DNA of 48,722 bases from Legionellales bacterium (GTDB taxonomy: Bacteria; Pseudomonadota; Gammaproteobacteria; DSM-16500), in the NCBI GenBank assembly GCA_947478495.1, contig CANJVW010000010.1, forward strand, positions 1-48,722, written 5' to 3'. Positions 19,849-29,035 of the stretch are shown one piece after another (the first letter of the stretch is position 1; every line of letters begins with the position of its first letter). The translations under genes and the position numbers were made by a program. The notes beneath the pieces are model-generated. The model was not told where the DNA came from. It did no database searches and saw nothing but the letters and a program-made list of their open reading frames with translations.

Positions 19849-22800
19849 TACACGATATAAAAGAACGCGAACACGCCCTTGACCCGACGGAATCCTTTAT
19901 TGTACAAGCGCCTGCTGGATCGGGGAAAACCGAATTGCTCACGCAACGCTTCTTAGTGCTGCTGTCTCGTGTTAAGCAGCCTGAAGAAATCATCGCGCTC
20001 ACCTTCACTAAAAAAGCAGCGGCTGAAATGCGATCTCGCATTATCAATGCATTGCAGAGCGCCATGAACACACCGGAGCCCGCTCTAGCGCATGCAAAAA
20101 AAACCTGGATGTTAGCAAAGAGCGTATTGCAACACGATAAAAAACAATCTTGGCATCTCTTAGATAATCCTAACCGGCTGCGCTGTCAAACCATTGATTC
20201 ACTCAATGCATCGCTCACGCGGCAACTGCCTATTCTTTCTCATTTTGGCGCAACACCCGATATCGCAGATGACCCCACTCTTCTGTATACAGCCGCCGTT
20301 GACGAATTTTTATCTCACCTAGAAGATAATGTTGAATGGTCAAAACACATCGCTCAATTGTTACAGCATCTTGATAATGACTTAGAAAAACTAAAAAGCT
20401 TGATCATTCATTTATTCAAAAAACGAGATCAATGGTTGCCTTATATGGCTATGGATTCAGAGGATCCAGAGTTGCGTGATACGCTCGAGTCAAATTTAGC
20501 CTCTATCAATAGGGATATTCTATCGGCCTTGCAACAAGCCTTTCCAAAAGAAAATATCCATGAATTGCTAGATCTATATCGATTTTCAGCGCAATTTATC
20601 AAAAAAGACTATAGTGAATTAATACAGCTACCGGGTACCGCTTTATCCGATAAAGCGATCTGGTTGTCTCTCATCGATTTACTGCTAACAAAAGAAAATA
20701 CCTGGCGAAAGAGATTAGATAAAACAATAGGGTTTCCCTCTGAAAGCTCCACTAAAAACGCTAAAGAAAAAACACTGTTCAGTGATACAAAGCAACGCAT
20801 GATGCGATTAATCAACCTATTAAGCGAAGACGATGTGTTACAACAGCATTTCAGTGCGCTACGATCATCGCCCGCGCATTGTTATACCGAGGCACAATGG
20901 GCAATATTAAAATGCTTGCACCCCACTCTTTGCGTGGCTGTTGCTCAGCTCAAATTAACCTTTCAACAAAATAGTAAAATAGACTACATTGAAAGTGCTG
21001 AAGCCGCATTGATGGCTCTTGGAACAGATGATGCGCCCACTGATATCACACTCGCACTGGACTATAAAATACAGCATCTTTTAGTCGATGAATTTCAAGA
21101 TACCTCACGCAACCAATATCGTTTACTGGAAAAATTAACGGCGGGCTGGGAGTTATCAGATGGCCGTACGTTGTTTTTAGTGGGCGACCCCATGCAATCC
21201 ATTTATCGTTTTCGAGAAGCGGATGTTGGCTTATTTATTCGCACACGTCAGCATGGATTAAACCACATTTCACTCACTCCTCTCACCCTATCCGTTAATT
21301 TTCGCTCAGTGCCCAGCATTGTCGATTGGATTAACACCCACTTCAAAAAAATATTTCCCGCTGTCAATGATGCCGCCAATGGTGCTATTTCATATAGCAG
21401 CAGCACCGCCGCTCTCGATGAAATAGACGCGTCGATTCCATCCGTTGAGCTCAATGCATCGATCAATGCACATCCTGACAACTCCATTGTAGACACGATT
21501 TCAGCCATCAAAAAAAATAATCCGTCAGAAAAAATAGCCATCCTTGTTCGATCTCGAACCCATTTAATCACGCTCATTCCTGCATTAAAAAAGGCCGCCA
21601 TTCCTTATCGCGCTATGGATATTGATAAATTAGATACTCGTCCTGTTATTCAAGATTTGATGGCGTTAACACGCGCTTTATTACAACCGACTGATCGAAC
21701 GGCCTGGCTTGCGCTATTGCGCGCACCCTGGTGTGGATTATCATTGGATGATTTATGGCGATTAACAGCAGATGCATCACAGATAAACATTTGGACTCTG
21801 TTGCAATCGATAGAGAAAAAATCTTCCCTCAGCGCAGAGGCGCAGCATCATATTGCGCGCCTCTATCCTATTTTAAAAACAAAAATAGACTCATGTCATC
21901 GATTGCCATTGCGTTTACTCATCGAAAGCACATGGATAGCACTCGGTGGACCCGCCTGCGTCCCCGAACAAAGCGATTTAGAGGATGCGACGGTCTATTT
22001 TAATTTGCTCGAAAAATGGGATAAAAATGGAGAGTTAGAGCATCTCGCCCAATTAGAAGAAATGATTCAAAAACTCTACGCTGCGCCACAACATTTTCCG
22101 GATGACGCGGTACAAATTATGACGATTCACAATGCTAAAGGATTAGAATTTGATACGGTCATATTACCCTACCTTGATCGACCCGCGCCTGATGATAAAA
22201 AACAATTATTGCTATGGTCTGAATACCAAGCGCACGGTTTCATTTTGGCGCCTCTGCATGCAACGGAGGACACAACGGACTCTATTTATCGTTACATCCA
22301 ACAACAAAATGCTGTTAAAAACGATTATGAATCTCGGCGTTTGTTTTATGTGGCAGCCACCCGCGCTCGAAAAAAATTGCATTTGTTTTTTTCATTAAAG
22401 CAAACTGAAAAAGCCTTGGATAAGCCTCGCGAGAGTAGCTTGCTTGCAAAATGCTGGAACACGATTGAAGTATTACCTCCTTTAAAAAAGGGGGTCGATG
22501 AAAGCTCTTTGTGCGACGGTGAGATTTTAGTACCAAAGCATCACCTTCGAACTATCTCACGCTTAAAACAAACCTGGGCTAACCCCATTCAAGAATGCAC
22601 ATCGGCCGACCAAGGCTACCATGATAACCCCGAAGGCTTTGAGCTGATCAATCAAGTGCCTCGACAGCTCGGCATCGCATTGCATCGCATCTTTCAACAA
22701 TTTTGTGAACAAGGAACGGATGGATGGCAAGCGACTTCTCTTGCTGAGAAAAAAGAATATCTGAGAACGTTACTATTGTCACTCGGATGTATGCAGCCAG

Positions 22801-23189
22801 CCATCTCATCTGCCTCAGGTAGCGCTTTAAAATCAATAAACAATCTATTAACTGATCCACGTGGGCAATGGATTATCCAACCACACATGCATGCAAAAAA
22901 CGAATACCCGATCACAACGGTGATTGATGGACAAATACAGTCTCTCGTTATCGACCGCACCTTTATTGATGAAAATAATATCCGTTGGATTATCGACTAT
23001 AAAACGGGTGAATTTTCCGACAAAGAATCTTACCAAGAGCAGCTCTCTCGCTATAAAGAAGCGATCCAATCCATCGATTCGCGCCCTATTCGGCTCGGTC
23101 TTTATTTCCCTCTGATTCCTCTGTGGATGGAATATCAGCCTACTGCGCACCCCAGCCTGCTCGCCACTGACTCCATTCCAACTGACTGA
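19845..23189 (+). CDS. AddA-like UvrD/Rep-family helicase-nuclease
   Basis: The 1114-residue protein is a superfamily 1 helicase fused to a RecB-type nuclease. Helicase motifs in order are Walker A APAGSGKTELL (22-32), ALTFTKKAAAEMRSR, LLVDEFQDTSRNQY (near 411), GDPMQSIYRFREAD, IMTIHNAKGLEFD and RRLFYVAATRARKKL. The nuclease site shows VIDRTF and WIIDYKTGEF (about 1033-1055). Both subunits carry a nuclease motif, as in AddAB rather than RecBCD. The ATG at 19845 overlaps the AddB-like stop by four bases. A longer reading from 19809 is less likely. Role: unwinding and resecting DNA ends for recombination. Confidence 0.92.
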   Translation: MIHDIKEREHALDPTESFIVQAPAGSGKTELLTQRFLVLLSRVKQPEEIIALTFTKKAAAEMRSRIINALQSAMNTPEPALAHAKKTWMLAKSVLQHDKKQSWHLLDNPNRLRCQTIDSLNASLTRQLPILSHFGATPDIADDPTLLYTAAVDEFLSHLEDNVEWSKHIAQLLQHLDNDLEKLKSLIIHLFKKRDQWLPYMAMDSEDPELRDTLESNLASINRDILSALQQAFPKENIHELLDLYRFSAQFIKKDYSELIQLPGTALSDKAIWLSLIDLLLTKENTWRKRLDKTIGFPSESSTKNAKEKTLFSDTKQRMMRLINLLSEDDVLQQHFSALRSSPAHCYTEAQWAILKCLHPTLCVAVAQLKLTFQQNSKIDYIESAEAALMALGTDDAPTDITLALDYKIQHLLVDEFQDTSRNQYRLLEKLTAGWELSDGRTLFLVGDPMQSIYRFREADVGLFIRTRQHGLNHISLTPLTLSVNFRSVPSIVDWINTHFKKIFPAVNDAANGAISYSSSTAALDEIDASIPSVELNASINAHPDNSIVDTISAIKKNNPSEKIAILVRSRTHLITLIPALKKAAIPYRAMDIDKLDTRPVIQDLMALTRALLQPTDRTAWLALLRAPWCGLSLDDLWRLTADASQINIWTLLQSIEKKSSLSAEAQHHIARLYPILKTKIDSCHRLPLRLLIESTWIALGGPACVPEQSDLEDATVYFNLLEKWDKNGELEHLAQLEEMIQKLYAAPQHFPDDAVQIMTIHNAKGLEFDTVILPYLDRPAPDDKKQLLLWSEYQAHGFILAPLHATEDTTDSIYRYIQQQNAVKNDYESRRLFYVAATRARKKLHLFFSLKQTEKALDKPRESSLLAKCWNTIEVLPPLKKGVDESSLCDGEILVPKHHLRTISRLKQTWANPIQECTSADQGYHDNPEGFELINQVPRQLGIALHRIFQQFCEQGTDGWQATSLAEKKEYLRTLLLSLGCMQPAISSASGSALKSINNLLTDPRGQWIIQPHMHAKNEYPITTVIDGQIQSLVIDRTFIDENNIRWIIDYKTGEFSDKESYQEQLSRYKEAIQSIDSRPIRLGLYFPLIPLWMEYQPTAHPSLLATDSIPTD

Positions 23190-23281
23190 TGCTTTTTGAT
23201 ATCAACGCATTGTGAAAAATGGATAGTCCTATCAATGTAAATACTTGAATAAAAATAAGCACCATTAATAATATCATTCCG

Positions 23282-23689
23282 TTATAACGCGACATACAGA
23301 TATTCTCGTTGTGTGATGGTAGAATCCATCAAATCTAACACCACAGAAACACCGGATATCATCTTATTATCTAATCGATCATAAGACGCATTCATTTGAC
23401 CAACATCTTCTGCGATCGCTTGAAAACGGCCGTGATCATCTTGTCGATAAAAAATAGTGTTGTTGATTCGATAGCGATTCATTTGAGAATATCCACCTAA
23501 TTGAAGATCTGACTTTATAATAGATGATATCACGCGACTATTTTGCTGAAGATGAATAAACGCGGATTGTATTCGCATTATTTTACAGTGAGCTAGATAC
23601 ACCGTGATGACACCTCCGATCAGCATAAGACTGATTGCGAGACTGAGCAATAACTCTATTAAGGTATGGCCTTGTTTTTTTGTATTCAT
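23282..23689 (-). CDS. Minor pilin/pseudopilin, PilW-like, short
   Basis: The 135-residue product starts with a type IV prepilin leader: KKQG cut before HTLIELLLSLAISL, with the conserved Glu at +5 of the mature protein. The rest is a small globular region whose C-terminal part (YRQDDHGRFQAIAEDVGQM and following) resembles PilW. PilW proteins are usually much longer (over 250 residues), so this is a short or internally reduced form. Start chosen at the ATG 23689 just before the leader. It is third in a serC-pilV-pilW order. It could serve type IV pili, DNA uptake or type II secretion. Confidence 0.65.
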   Translation of the reverse strand: MNTKKQGHTLIELLLSLAISLMLIGGVITVYLAHCKIMRIQSAFIHLQQNSRVISSIIKSDLQLGGYSQMNRYRINNTIFYRQDDHGRFQAIAEDVGQMNASYDRLDNKMISGVSVVLDLMDSTITQREYLYVAL

Positions 23690-23741
23690 GACAGGTTGTA
23701 CTATACCACTCACCATTGAAAATTCGAATTGTAGGTAGCGC

Positions 23742-24128
23742 CTAAGCGGCGCTGTTGCTATATCTAACATGAGTTTCTAGCAAGCTTTTTTGTACATCAA
23801 TCGTTTCTTTCAGTGAATGTCTTTTTCCCCAGGTTAATGTGATGGTGTAAACAGGAAAACGACCGGACACGCTGCCCCGACCTTTTGGCAATACCTCAGC
23901 GTTATGTGCATTCCAAATCAGAATTTGTGAGGACAATCCATTGCGAACACCTAACGCATGTAATCGTTCTGCGATTTCATCCATTTGACGTGTACCAAGA
24001 TGCAGCTGATAGCTCGCGCGCGTTTCATGCAGTGAATAGAGTTCAACGGCATTAAAACTTAAAAAAATAAAGGATAATAAGAATAAACTGACCAATACTT
24101 CTATTAAAGAAAAACCGTTCTTAGCCAT
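23742..24128 (-). CDS. Minor pilin/pseudopilin, PilV-like
   Basis: The 128-residue product begins MAKNG followed by FSLIEVLVSLFLLSF, a textbook prepilin peptidase site and N-terminal helix. The globular part (TRQMDEIAERLHALG, YTITLTWG) resembles PilV/GspI-type minor pilins. Its ATG overlaps the serC stop by eight bases, so it is translationally coupled to a metabolic gene. PilV probably primes pilus or pseudopilus assembly together with the following PilW-like protein. Confidence 0.75.
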   Translation of the reverse strand: MAKNGFSLIEVLVSLFLLSFIFLSFNAVELYSLHETRASYQLHLGTRQMDEIAERLHALGVRNGLSSQILIWNAHNAEVLPKGRGSVSGRFPVYTITLTWGKRHSLKETIDVQKSLLETHVRYSNSAA

Positions 24129-25212
24129 ATCGCACTCTAAAATCTTTCATAAAATCGATGAGCGCATCCACCCCCGCCTCAGGCATCGCATTATAAATAC
24201 TCGCGCGAATACCACCCGCGGCTTTGTGCCCCTTAAGATACCACAAACCCGCTTCTTTCGATTGATCTAAAAATAACGCAGTCAATGCGTCTGTCGGCAA
24301 ATCAAAGCACACATTCATTCGAGAGCGCGCAGATGGATGCACCGAGTTCCGATAAAATCCCCCGGAGCGATCAATCGCATCGTAACATTTCTTGGATTTT
24401 CTGGCATTGCATTTTTCAAAATGCGTCACGCCGCCTTTTTTTTTCATCCAGGCTAATGTTAATCCTAACATATACCATGCAAAGGTAGGTGGTGTGCTGT
24501 ATAGCGATTTTTCTTGAATGTGCGTCGTATATCGATAAAGAGTCGGCGTATAAGGCAGGCACTCTTTCGCCAAATCGTCTCGGATAATGACAACGCTAAT
24601 CCCTGCTTGTCCTAAATTTTTTTGCGCACCCGCATAAATAATGCCATAGGCGCTCACATCGATCACTTGAGACAAAATAACCGAAGACATATCCGCCACC
24701 AAAGGAATGCTTCCTGTGTGAGGAATGGATTGAAACTCAATACCGGCAATCGTTTCATTCGGCGTGTAATGGACATACGCCGCATCATGTCGCAAAGACC
24801 ATTCCTCTTCTGGCATGATCGCAACTAACCCGTCTTGGAAAAACAATTCAGCCGCCACATGAATGTCGCCATACCGCTTTGCTTCTGCGATCGCTTTACG
24901 CGACCAAATACCGGTATCCACATAATCTGCCTTTCGGTTGGTGGTCAATAAATTGCATGGGACCATCGCAAACTGACTGGACGCACCGCCGCTTAAAAAA
25001 AGCACATGGTAATTGGACGGAATAGCCATCAATTCACGCAAATCGGCTTCTGATTGAGCCGCAACCCTCTGCATAAAATCATGGCCTCGATGACTGACTT
25101 CCATCACCGACACACCAGAGCCGTGCCAATCCAACAATTCTGCTTGCGCCTGAATCAACACCTCTCTCGCCAACATAGCAGGACCCGCACTAAAGTTAAA
25201 GTTCTTATCCAT
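24121..25212 (-). CDS. serC: Phosphoserine aminotransferase
   Basis: SerC transfers the amino group of glutamate to 3-phosphohydroxypyruvate in serine synthesis and acts also in pyridoxal phosphate synthesis. The 363-residue protein starts with FNFSAGPAMLAREVL, carries SGGASSQF, and has the PLP-lysine segment IIYAGAQKNLGQAG. The C-terminal HKAAGGIRASIYNAMP is typical. I use the ATG at 25212; an upstream reading to 25254 has no family support. It produces serine for glyA elsewhere in the window. Confidence 0.97.
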   Translation of the reverse strand: MDKNFNFSAGPAMLAREVLIQAQAELLDWHGSGVSVMEVSHRGHDFMQRVAAQSEADLRELMAIPSNYHVLFLSGGASSQFAMVPCNLLTTNRKADYVDTGIWSRKAIAEAKRYGDIHVAAELFFQDGLVAIMPEEEWSLRHDAAYVHYTPNETIAGIEFQSIPHTGSIPLVADMSSVILSQVIDVSAYGIIYAGAQKNLGQAGISVVIIRDDLAKECLPYTPTLYRYTTHIQEKSLYSTPPTFAWYMLGLTLAWMKKKGGVTHFEKCNARKSKKCYDAIDRSGGFYRNSVHPSARSRMNVCFDLPTDALTALFLDQSKEAGLWYLKGHKAAGGIRASIYNAMPEAGVDALIDFMKDFRVRYG

Positions 25213-25282
25213 AGATTTGTCCGCGCAGTAATGGTATAAAATATAGGGAAACAATCAACAAAATGAACGGTAATAATATACC

Positions 25283-25918
25283 ATGACTATTGCGGAATCT
25301 ATTCAATTTCTCGTTGCTATGGCGGTACTAATGAATCCGCTAGGCTCACTCTCCATCTTCCTTGACTTAACCCGTCATGCCGATCTCACTGAAAAGCGCT
25401 CTATCGCCTGCCAAACCGGTATCGCAATCATCACTATCATGCTCATGAGCATTTGGATGGGCAGAGAATTGCTCGTCATCTTTGGCATTACCATTCCCGC
25501 CTTTCGTTTTGCGGGTGGCTTCATCTTGCTGCTCGTAGGTTTATCGATGCTGCAGTCTCGTGAAAGCCCTATCCGACACACCGCCGACGACGCCGAAGGT
25601 TTAAAAAATGGAGAGTCCGTTGCGGTTGTCCCTCTCGCTGTCCCGATTATCGTCGGACCTGGCGTCATCAGCACCCTCGTACTAGCCACAGGAGATCAGG
25701 CGAGTCATATGCCCAAGTTATGGTTGTCTCTGCTATGTGTTGTTCTGTCCATCGGAATGGGTGCTCTCCTCTATTACGCCAATACGATTACCCGCCTCAT
25801 TGGTATATCTATTATTAAAGTTATAACGCGCATCATGGGCATGATAATCATGTCCATTGCTGTTGGCATGCTAGCGGGTGGGTTGGTCGGTTTGTTGCCG
25901 ATTCTGAATGCGCATTAA
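25283..25918 (+). CDS. MarC-family integral membrane protein
   Basis: The 211-residue protein has six hydrophobic helices and the MarC family landmarks NPLGSLSIFLDLT near the N-terminus, FRFAGGFILLLVGLSML, and VPLAVPIIVGPGVIST. The substrate of this family is not established; older links to multiple antibiotic resistance are not supported. It is divergent from serC and followed 15 bases later by a KefB-like antiporter, so the two membrane proteins are probably one operon. Confidence 0.88.
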   Translation: MTIAESIQFLVAMAVLMNPLGSLSIFLDLTRHADLTEKRSIACQTGIAIITIMLMSIWMGRELLVIFGITIPAFRFAGGFILLLVGLSMLQSRESPIRHTADDAEGLKNGESVAVVPLAVPIIVGPGVISTLVLATGDQASHMPKLWLSLLCVVLSIGMGALLYYANTITRLIGISIIKVITRIMGMIIMSIAVGMLAGGLVGLLPILNAH

Positions 25919-25933
25919 ACGGGAGAATATGCG

Positions 25934-27685
25934 ATGGGAATGCATACATTAGAAGTGGTCCTCTGCTTTCTCTTTTCTGCCCTACTGATCACCTCCCTGT
26001 TTAGAAAACTCCGCCTATCCATCATTGTCGGCTATTTGCTAGCGGGTGCACTGATTGGACCGAATGCACTCGCCATTGCGGATAATTCTGAATTTGTAAG
26101 AGAGCTCGCAGAATTTGGTATTGTTTTTTTGATGTTTACTGTTGGACTGGAATTCCCCTCCTCTAAATTATTTTCTCTCCGCTATCCTGTCTTTGTGATA
26201 GGAGGACTACAAGTTTTAGTCACAATGGGGCTCACTGCCGCTGCCTGCATCCTGTTCGGTCTTTCTAGCCTTGTTGCACTGATTATCGCAAGCATTATCA
26301 CCATGTCGTCAACTGCGATTGTCGTCAAACAACTTCATGACCAAGCGGAATTACATTCTGCTCACGGCCTAACCGCTGTCGGCATTCTTCTTTTTCAAGA
26401 TTTAGCGGTTATTCCTATCATCATTTTAATTGGTGATTTAGCAAAAAGTGCTCATCAACCCCTGGCGACACTGTTGCTAACCGCTTTATTCAAAGGCATT
26501 GTCGCCATCGTATTAATCTTCATTATCGGACGCTGGCTTTTTAAGCCACTTTTCCGCATCATCGCAAAAACACGCACGCCTGAGCTTTTCACATTAACCG
26601 TTTTATTGGTGACTCTGACGGGTGCTTGGCTCACCAACTCATTCGGTTTATCCTATGCATTGGGCGCCTTTCTCGCCGGGCTCATGTTAGCAGATACAGA
26701 GTTTCGCCACCAAATTGATGTTGAAATTCGACCGTTTCGCGATATCTTGCTTGGGCTTTTCTTTTTAAGTATCGGGATGCTCACCAATATTCATTCATGG
26801 TATGGCACCTGGTATTGGATTTTACTGCTTGTCCTTGCATTAACCCTTGTGAAAATGGCAATCGTCACACTCATTGCCTATTTTTCAGGGCACCCCATTC
26901 GCGCTGCAACCAGAACGGGTGTCATTCTCGGACAGGGCGGTGAATTTGGTTTCGCTATTTTAACGCTAGCGCTAACGCACCACTTATTATCTTACGATAG
27001 CAGCCAAATCATACTCGCTGGGTTATTGATTAGTATTGCTATCTCACCTCTCTTTATTCGATTCAATAAAGGACTCGCACATGCTGTCTGTTTTAAAAAA
27101 TCGCCCGCCTCTGCGCACCGCACAAACAGTCCTCTTCAAGAAGAAAAAGAGCTTTTCAATCACGTTGTTGTGTGTGGCTATGGACGAGTGGGGCAACACA
27201 TCCTCCAAGTCTTGAGCCATATGAATTTCCCCTACATTTGCCTCGATTTGGATGCGGAACTGGTGAGTTACGCGGCAATGGCGGGCGATAATGTGATGTA
27301 TGGCGATTCAACCCACCCGGGAATTCTGGGTGCGGCGGGCATTGATCGCGCTAAAATACTTGTCATTAGTTTTAATGACTTGTCTGCTGCCAAGAAAATT
27401 TTAAAGATGCTTCATCAATCACACCCTCATCTTCCGAAATTAGTCCGCTGCACGGATGAATTTGAATTTCAACGATTAAAAGCTTGCGGTGCAACCCATG
27501 TCATTGCGGAAGTATTTGAGGCAAGCCTCGCTTTTTCAAATCATCTATTGCATCTTTTAGGTATTCCGACTCATCAAATATCGGAGCTCTTACAACATAT
27601 TCGTCATAAAAATTATACTTCTTTAGAGGGAATTTATGATAGAGTAGACAATGACCAAGGAGAAGGTTCAGGCAAAAACAGCTAA
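25934..27685 (+). CDS. KefB/Ybal-type monovalent cation:proton antiporter (CPA2)
   Basis: The 583-residue protein has an N-terminal antiporter domain with about 12 membrane helices (1-385), including GYLLAGALIGPNA, FLMFTVGLEF, MSSTAIVVKQL and GQGGEFGFA. A cytosolic RCK/TrkA-N domain follows (about 405-525; VVVCGYGRVGQHILQVL dinucleotide loop and MYGDSTHPGIL). It probably moves K+ or Na+ against protons at the inner membrane. The domain order matches KefB/KefC and YbaL. The glutathione-binding residues of KefC cannot be judged here. Confidence 0.88.
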   Translation: MGMHTLEVVLCFLFSALLITSLFRKLRLSIIVGYLLAGALIGPNALAIADNSEFVRELAEFGIVFLMFTVGLEFPSSKLFSLRYPVFVIGGLQVLVTMGLTAAACILFGLSSLVALIIASIITMSSTAIVVKQLHDQAELHSAHGLTAVGILLFQDLAVIPIIILIGDLAKSAHQPLATLLLTALFKGIVAIVLIFIIGRWLFKPLFRIIAKTRTPELFTLTVLLVTLTGAWLTNSFGLSYALGAFLAGLMLADTEFRHQIDVEIRPFRDILLGLFFLSIGMLTNIHSWYGTWYWILLLVLALTLVKMAIVTLIAYFSGHPIRAATRTGVILGQGGEFGFAILTLALTHHLLSYDSSQIILAGLLISIAISPLFIRFNKGLAHAVCFKKSPASAHRTNSPLQEEKELFNHVVVCGYGRVGQHILQVLSHMNFPYICLDLDAELVSYAAMAGDNVMYGDSTHPGILGAAGIDRAKILVISFNDLSAAKKILKMLHQSHPHLPKLVRCTDEFEFQRLKACGATHVIAEVFEASLAFSNHLLHLLGIPTHQISELLQHIRHKNYTSLEGIYDRVDNDQGEGSGKNS

Positions 27686-27698
27686 TAAGGATGTTGCT

Positions 27699-28355
27699 AT
27701 GTTAAGATACGGTCTTATTTATTCATGCCTACTTCTATCGACCTACTGTTTCGCTGATACGTGCCCCTGTCCAAATAGCTCTAGCAACTTCAGTCCTATC
27801 CAAATAGGTGACTCACTAGAACATATTAAGGCACTCTGTTGCGCTCCACTATCTGAAAAAACCAGCGCGCAGTCGAACACCTCCTTTAGTGGAAGCTGGA
27901 AATATTTTGTAGCGGTTGGTGGGACACCAGAATCCCCCTCAGGATCAGTTGAGCTGACTGTCTCCTTCATTGATAATCGAGTGGCTAATATTTCGGTGAT
28001 GGCACAATCTTTGGCAAGCACCTCACTCTGCGCCAAAGCACCCGTTGGACCCGGCGCTCTCGCGCCATCCATTAAAATTGATGACAGTATAGAAACGGTG
28101 AAATCCATTTGCGGACAAGGGCTAGCCACACTGAGCAGTACGGGCGATGCCAGCAATGCAAAAAAAATAGATGTCACGGAATTGGAATACAGCGGACCGC
28201 CACCTGTCACACTCCGATTTGAGAGTGGCGTATTAAAAAAAATGGAATCGACACAAAAAACAACGACGGGATCCTCTCTTGGGGCAGCGGCTGACGCAAC
28301 GGGAGCAACCGCTGGGAGAGGAGAAGCCCCCATTGCTAATTCCACTCAACAATAA
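27699..28355 (+). CDS. Exported protein with two DUF2845-like repeats
   Basis: The 218-residue product has a signal peptide (MLRYGLIYSCLLLSTYCFA). It contains two similar segments, each with a D-S-x2-x-[IV]-K-x-[IL]-C core followed by a beta region with SFIDNRV or RFESGVL. Segment one is about 32-105 (QIGDSLEHIKALCC) and segment two about 125-195 (KIDDSIETVKSICG). This pattern resembles DUF2845, common in Legionellales and other gammaproteobacteria; function unknown. The C-terminus is Ala/Gly/Thr-rich. I use the ATG at 27699 because AAGGA lies seven bases upstream and the signal peptide begins there. Confidence 0.7.
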   Translation: MLRYGLIYSCLLLSTYCFADTCPCPNSSSNFSPIQIGDSLEHIKALCCAPLSEKTSAQSNTSFSGSWKYFVAVGGTPESPSGSVELTVSFIDNRVANISVMAQSLASTSLCAKAPVGPGALAPSIKIDDSIETVKSICGQGLATLSSTGDASNAKKIDVTELEYSGPPPVTLRFESGVLKKMESTQKTTTGSSLGAAADATGATAGRGEAPIANSTQQ

Positions 28356-28382
28356 AGGATTTGTTTGCGCATTGTCTCGCAC

Positions 28383-28420
28383 GGTGGCGGGCACGCAAAA
28401 AGCGCTTTGCCCGCCCTACA
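28383..28420. repeat. REP-like palindromic unit (GGTGGGC family)
   Basis: One copy of the GGTGGSGGGCACGC-AAAAAGCGCTTTGCCC palindrome lies between the DUF2845-like gene and the next exported protein. Its right flank (ACATCAATACAAAT) recurs in the gyrA leader. Confidence 0.85.
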
Positions 28421-28443
28421 TCAATACAAATGGAGAATGCAAT

Positions 28444-28905
28444 ATGAAGCACCTGATCAAGCACACGTTCACCGCAATTTTTTGCTTTTTTATATTATCT
28501 TGTACTGCACTTGCAAAACCGGATAATTTGCAACAAGCCTATTACAATTGGTGCGCATCAATTGAAAAAGCAAAAGGCGACCCACAGGTCATCACACCCT
28601 ATTACGCACCGAATGCTGTCCTGCTACCTACATTATCACATGAGGTTTTTATTAACCATAACGATGGCTTGGTCCCTTACTTTAAAAAATTCCTCAGTCA
28701 TCCCAATCTTCGCTGCACACCCAAAACGCTGATCTCGCATCGCTACGCTGATTTAGGTGTCAACTCCGGTTTTTATCAATTCACCTATTTAGATCACGAC
28801 AAAACGAAAACCGTTCGCGCACGCTTTACCTTTGTCTATGAAAAAATTGACGGGCAGTGGTTGATCGTGACGCATCATTCATCGTTGACACCTGACGCTA
28901 AATAA
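28444..28905 (+). CDS. Exported NTF2-like (SgcJ/EcaC, DUF4440-type) protein
   Basis: The 153-residue protein has a signal peptide (about 1-22, ending SCTALA). One NTF2-like alpha-plus-beta domain follows: LQQAYYNWCASIEKAKGD at the start, YYAPNAVLLPTLS in the middle and RARFTFVYEKIDGQWLIVTHHSS at the end. That order is typical of SgcJ/EcaC and CaMKII-association-domain relatives. The function of such periplasmic members is unknown. The ATG at 28444 is chosen because GGAG lies upstream and the signal peptide begins there; upstream in-frame codons read through the REP-like repeat. Confidence 0.75.
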   Translation: MKHLIKHTFTAIFCFFILSCTALAKPDNLQQAYYNWCASIEKAKGDPQVITPYYAPNAVLLPTLSHEVFINHNDGLVPYFKKFLSHPNLRCTPKTLISHRYADLGVNSGFYQFTYLDHDKTKTVRARFTFVYEKIDGQWLIVTHHSSLTPDAK

Positions 28906-28997
28906 CTTCTCTAGCCGCTTGCTGGAGAAATCGATAGCGGATCAATATGCAGTTTTCTCGCGCGTGAACCCACGGCGGCTAATAGCGATTTGGGGAA

Positions 28998-29028
28998 GGA
29001 GTTTTCGCTCACAAAAAGCGGAAACTCC
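28998..29028 (-). terminator. Hairpin between the NTF2-like gene and gyrA
   Basis: GGAGTTTTCGCT (28998-29009) faces AGCGGAAACTCC (29017-29028), a 12-base stem with one wobble pair and a 7-base loop. It sits eight bases after the gyrA stop. No U-run follows, so it may stabilise the 3' end rather than act as a classic intrinsic terminator. Confidence 0.5.
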
Positions 29029-29035
29029 GACCGGA

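Noticed and set aside
27743-28345. 200-residue minus-strand open frame
   Set aside because: It is fully antisense to the DUF2845-like gene, which has a signal peptide, ribosome-binding site and repeat structure; no family features in the antisense reading.
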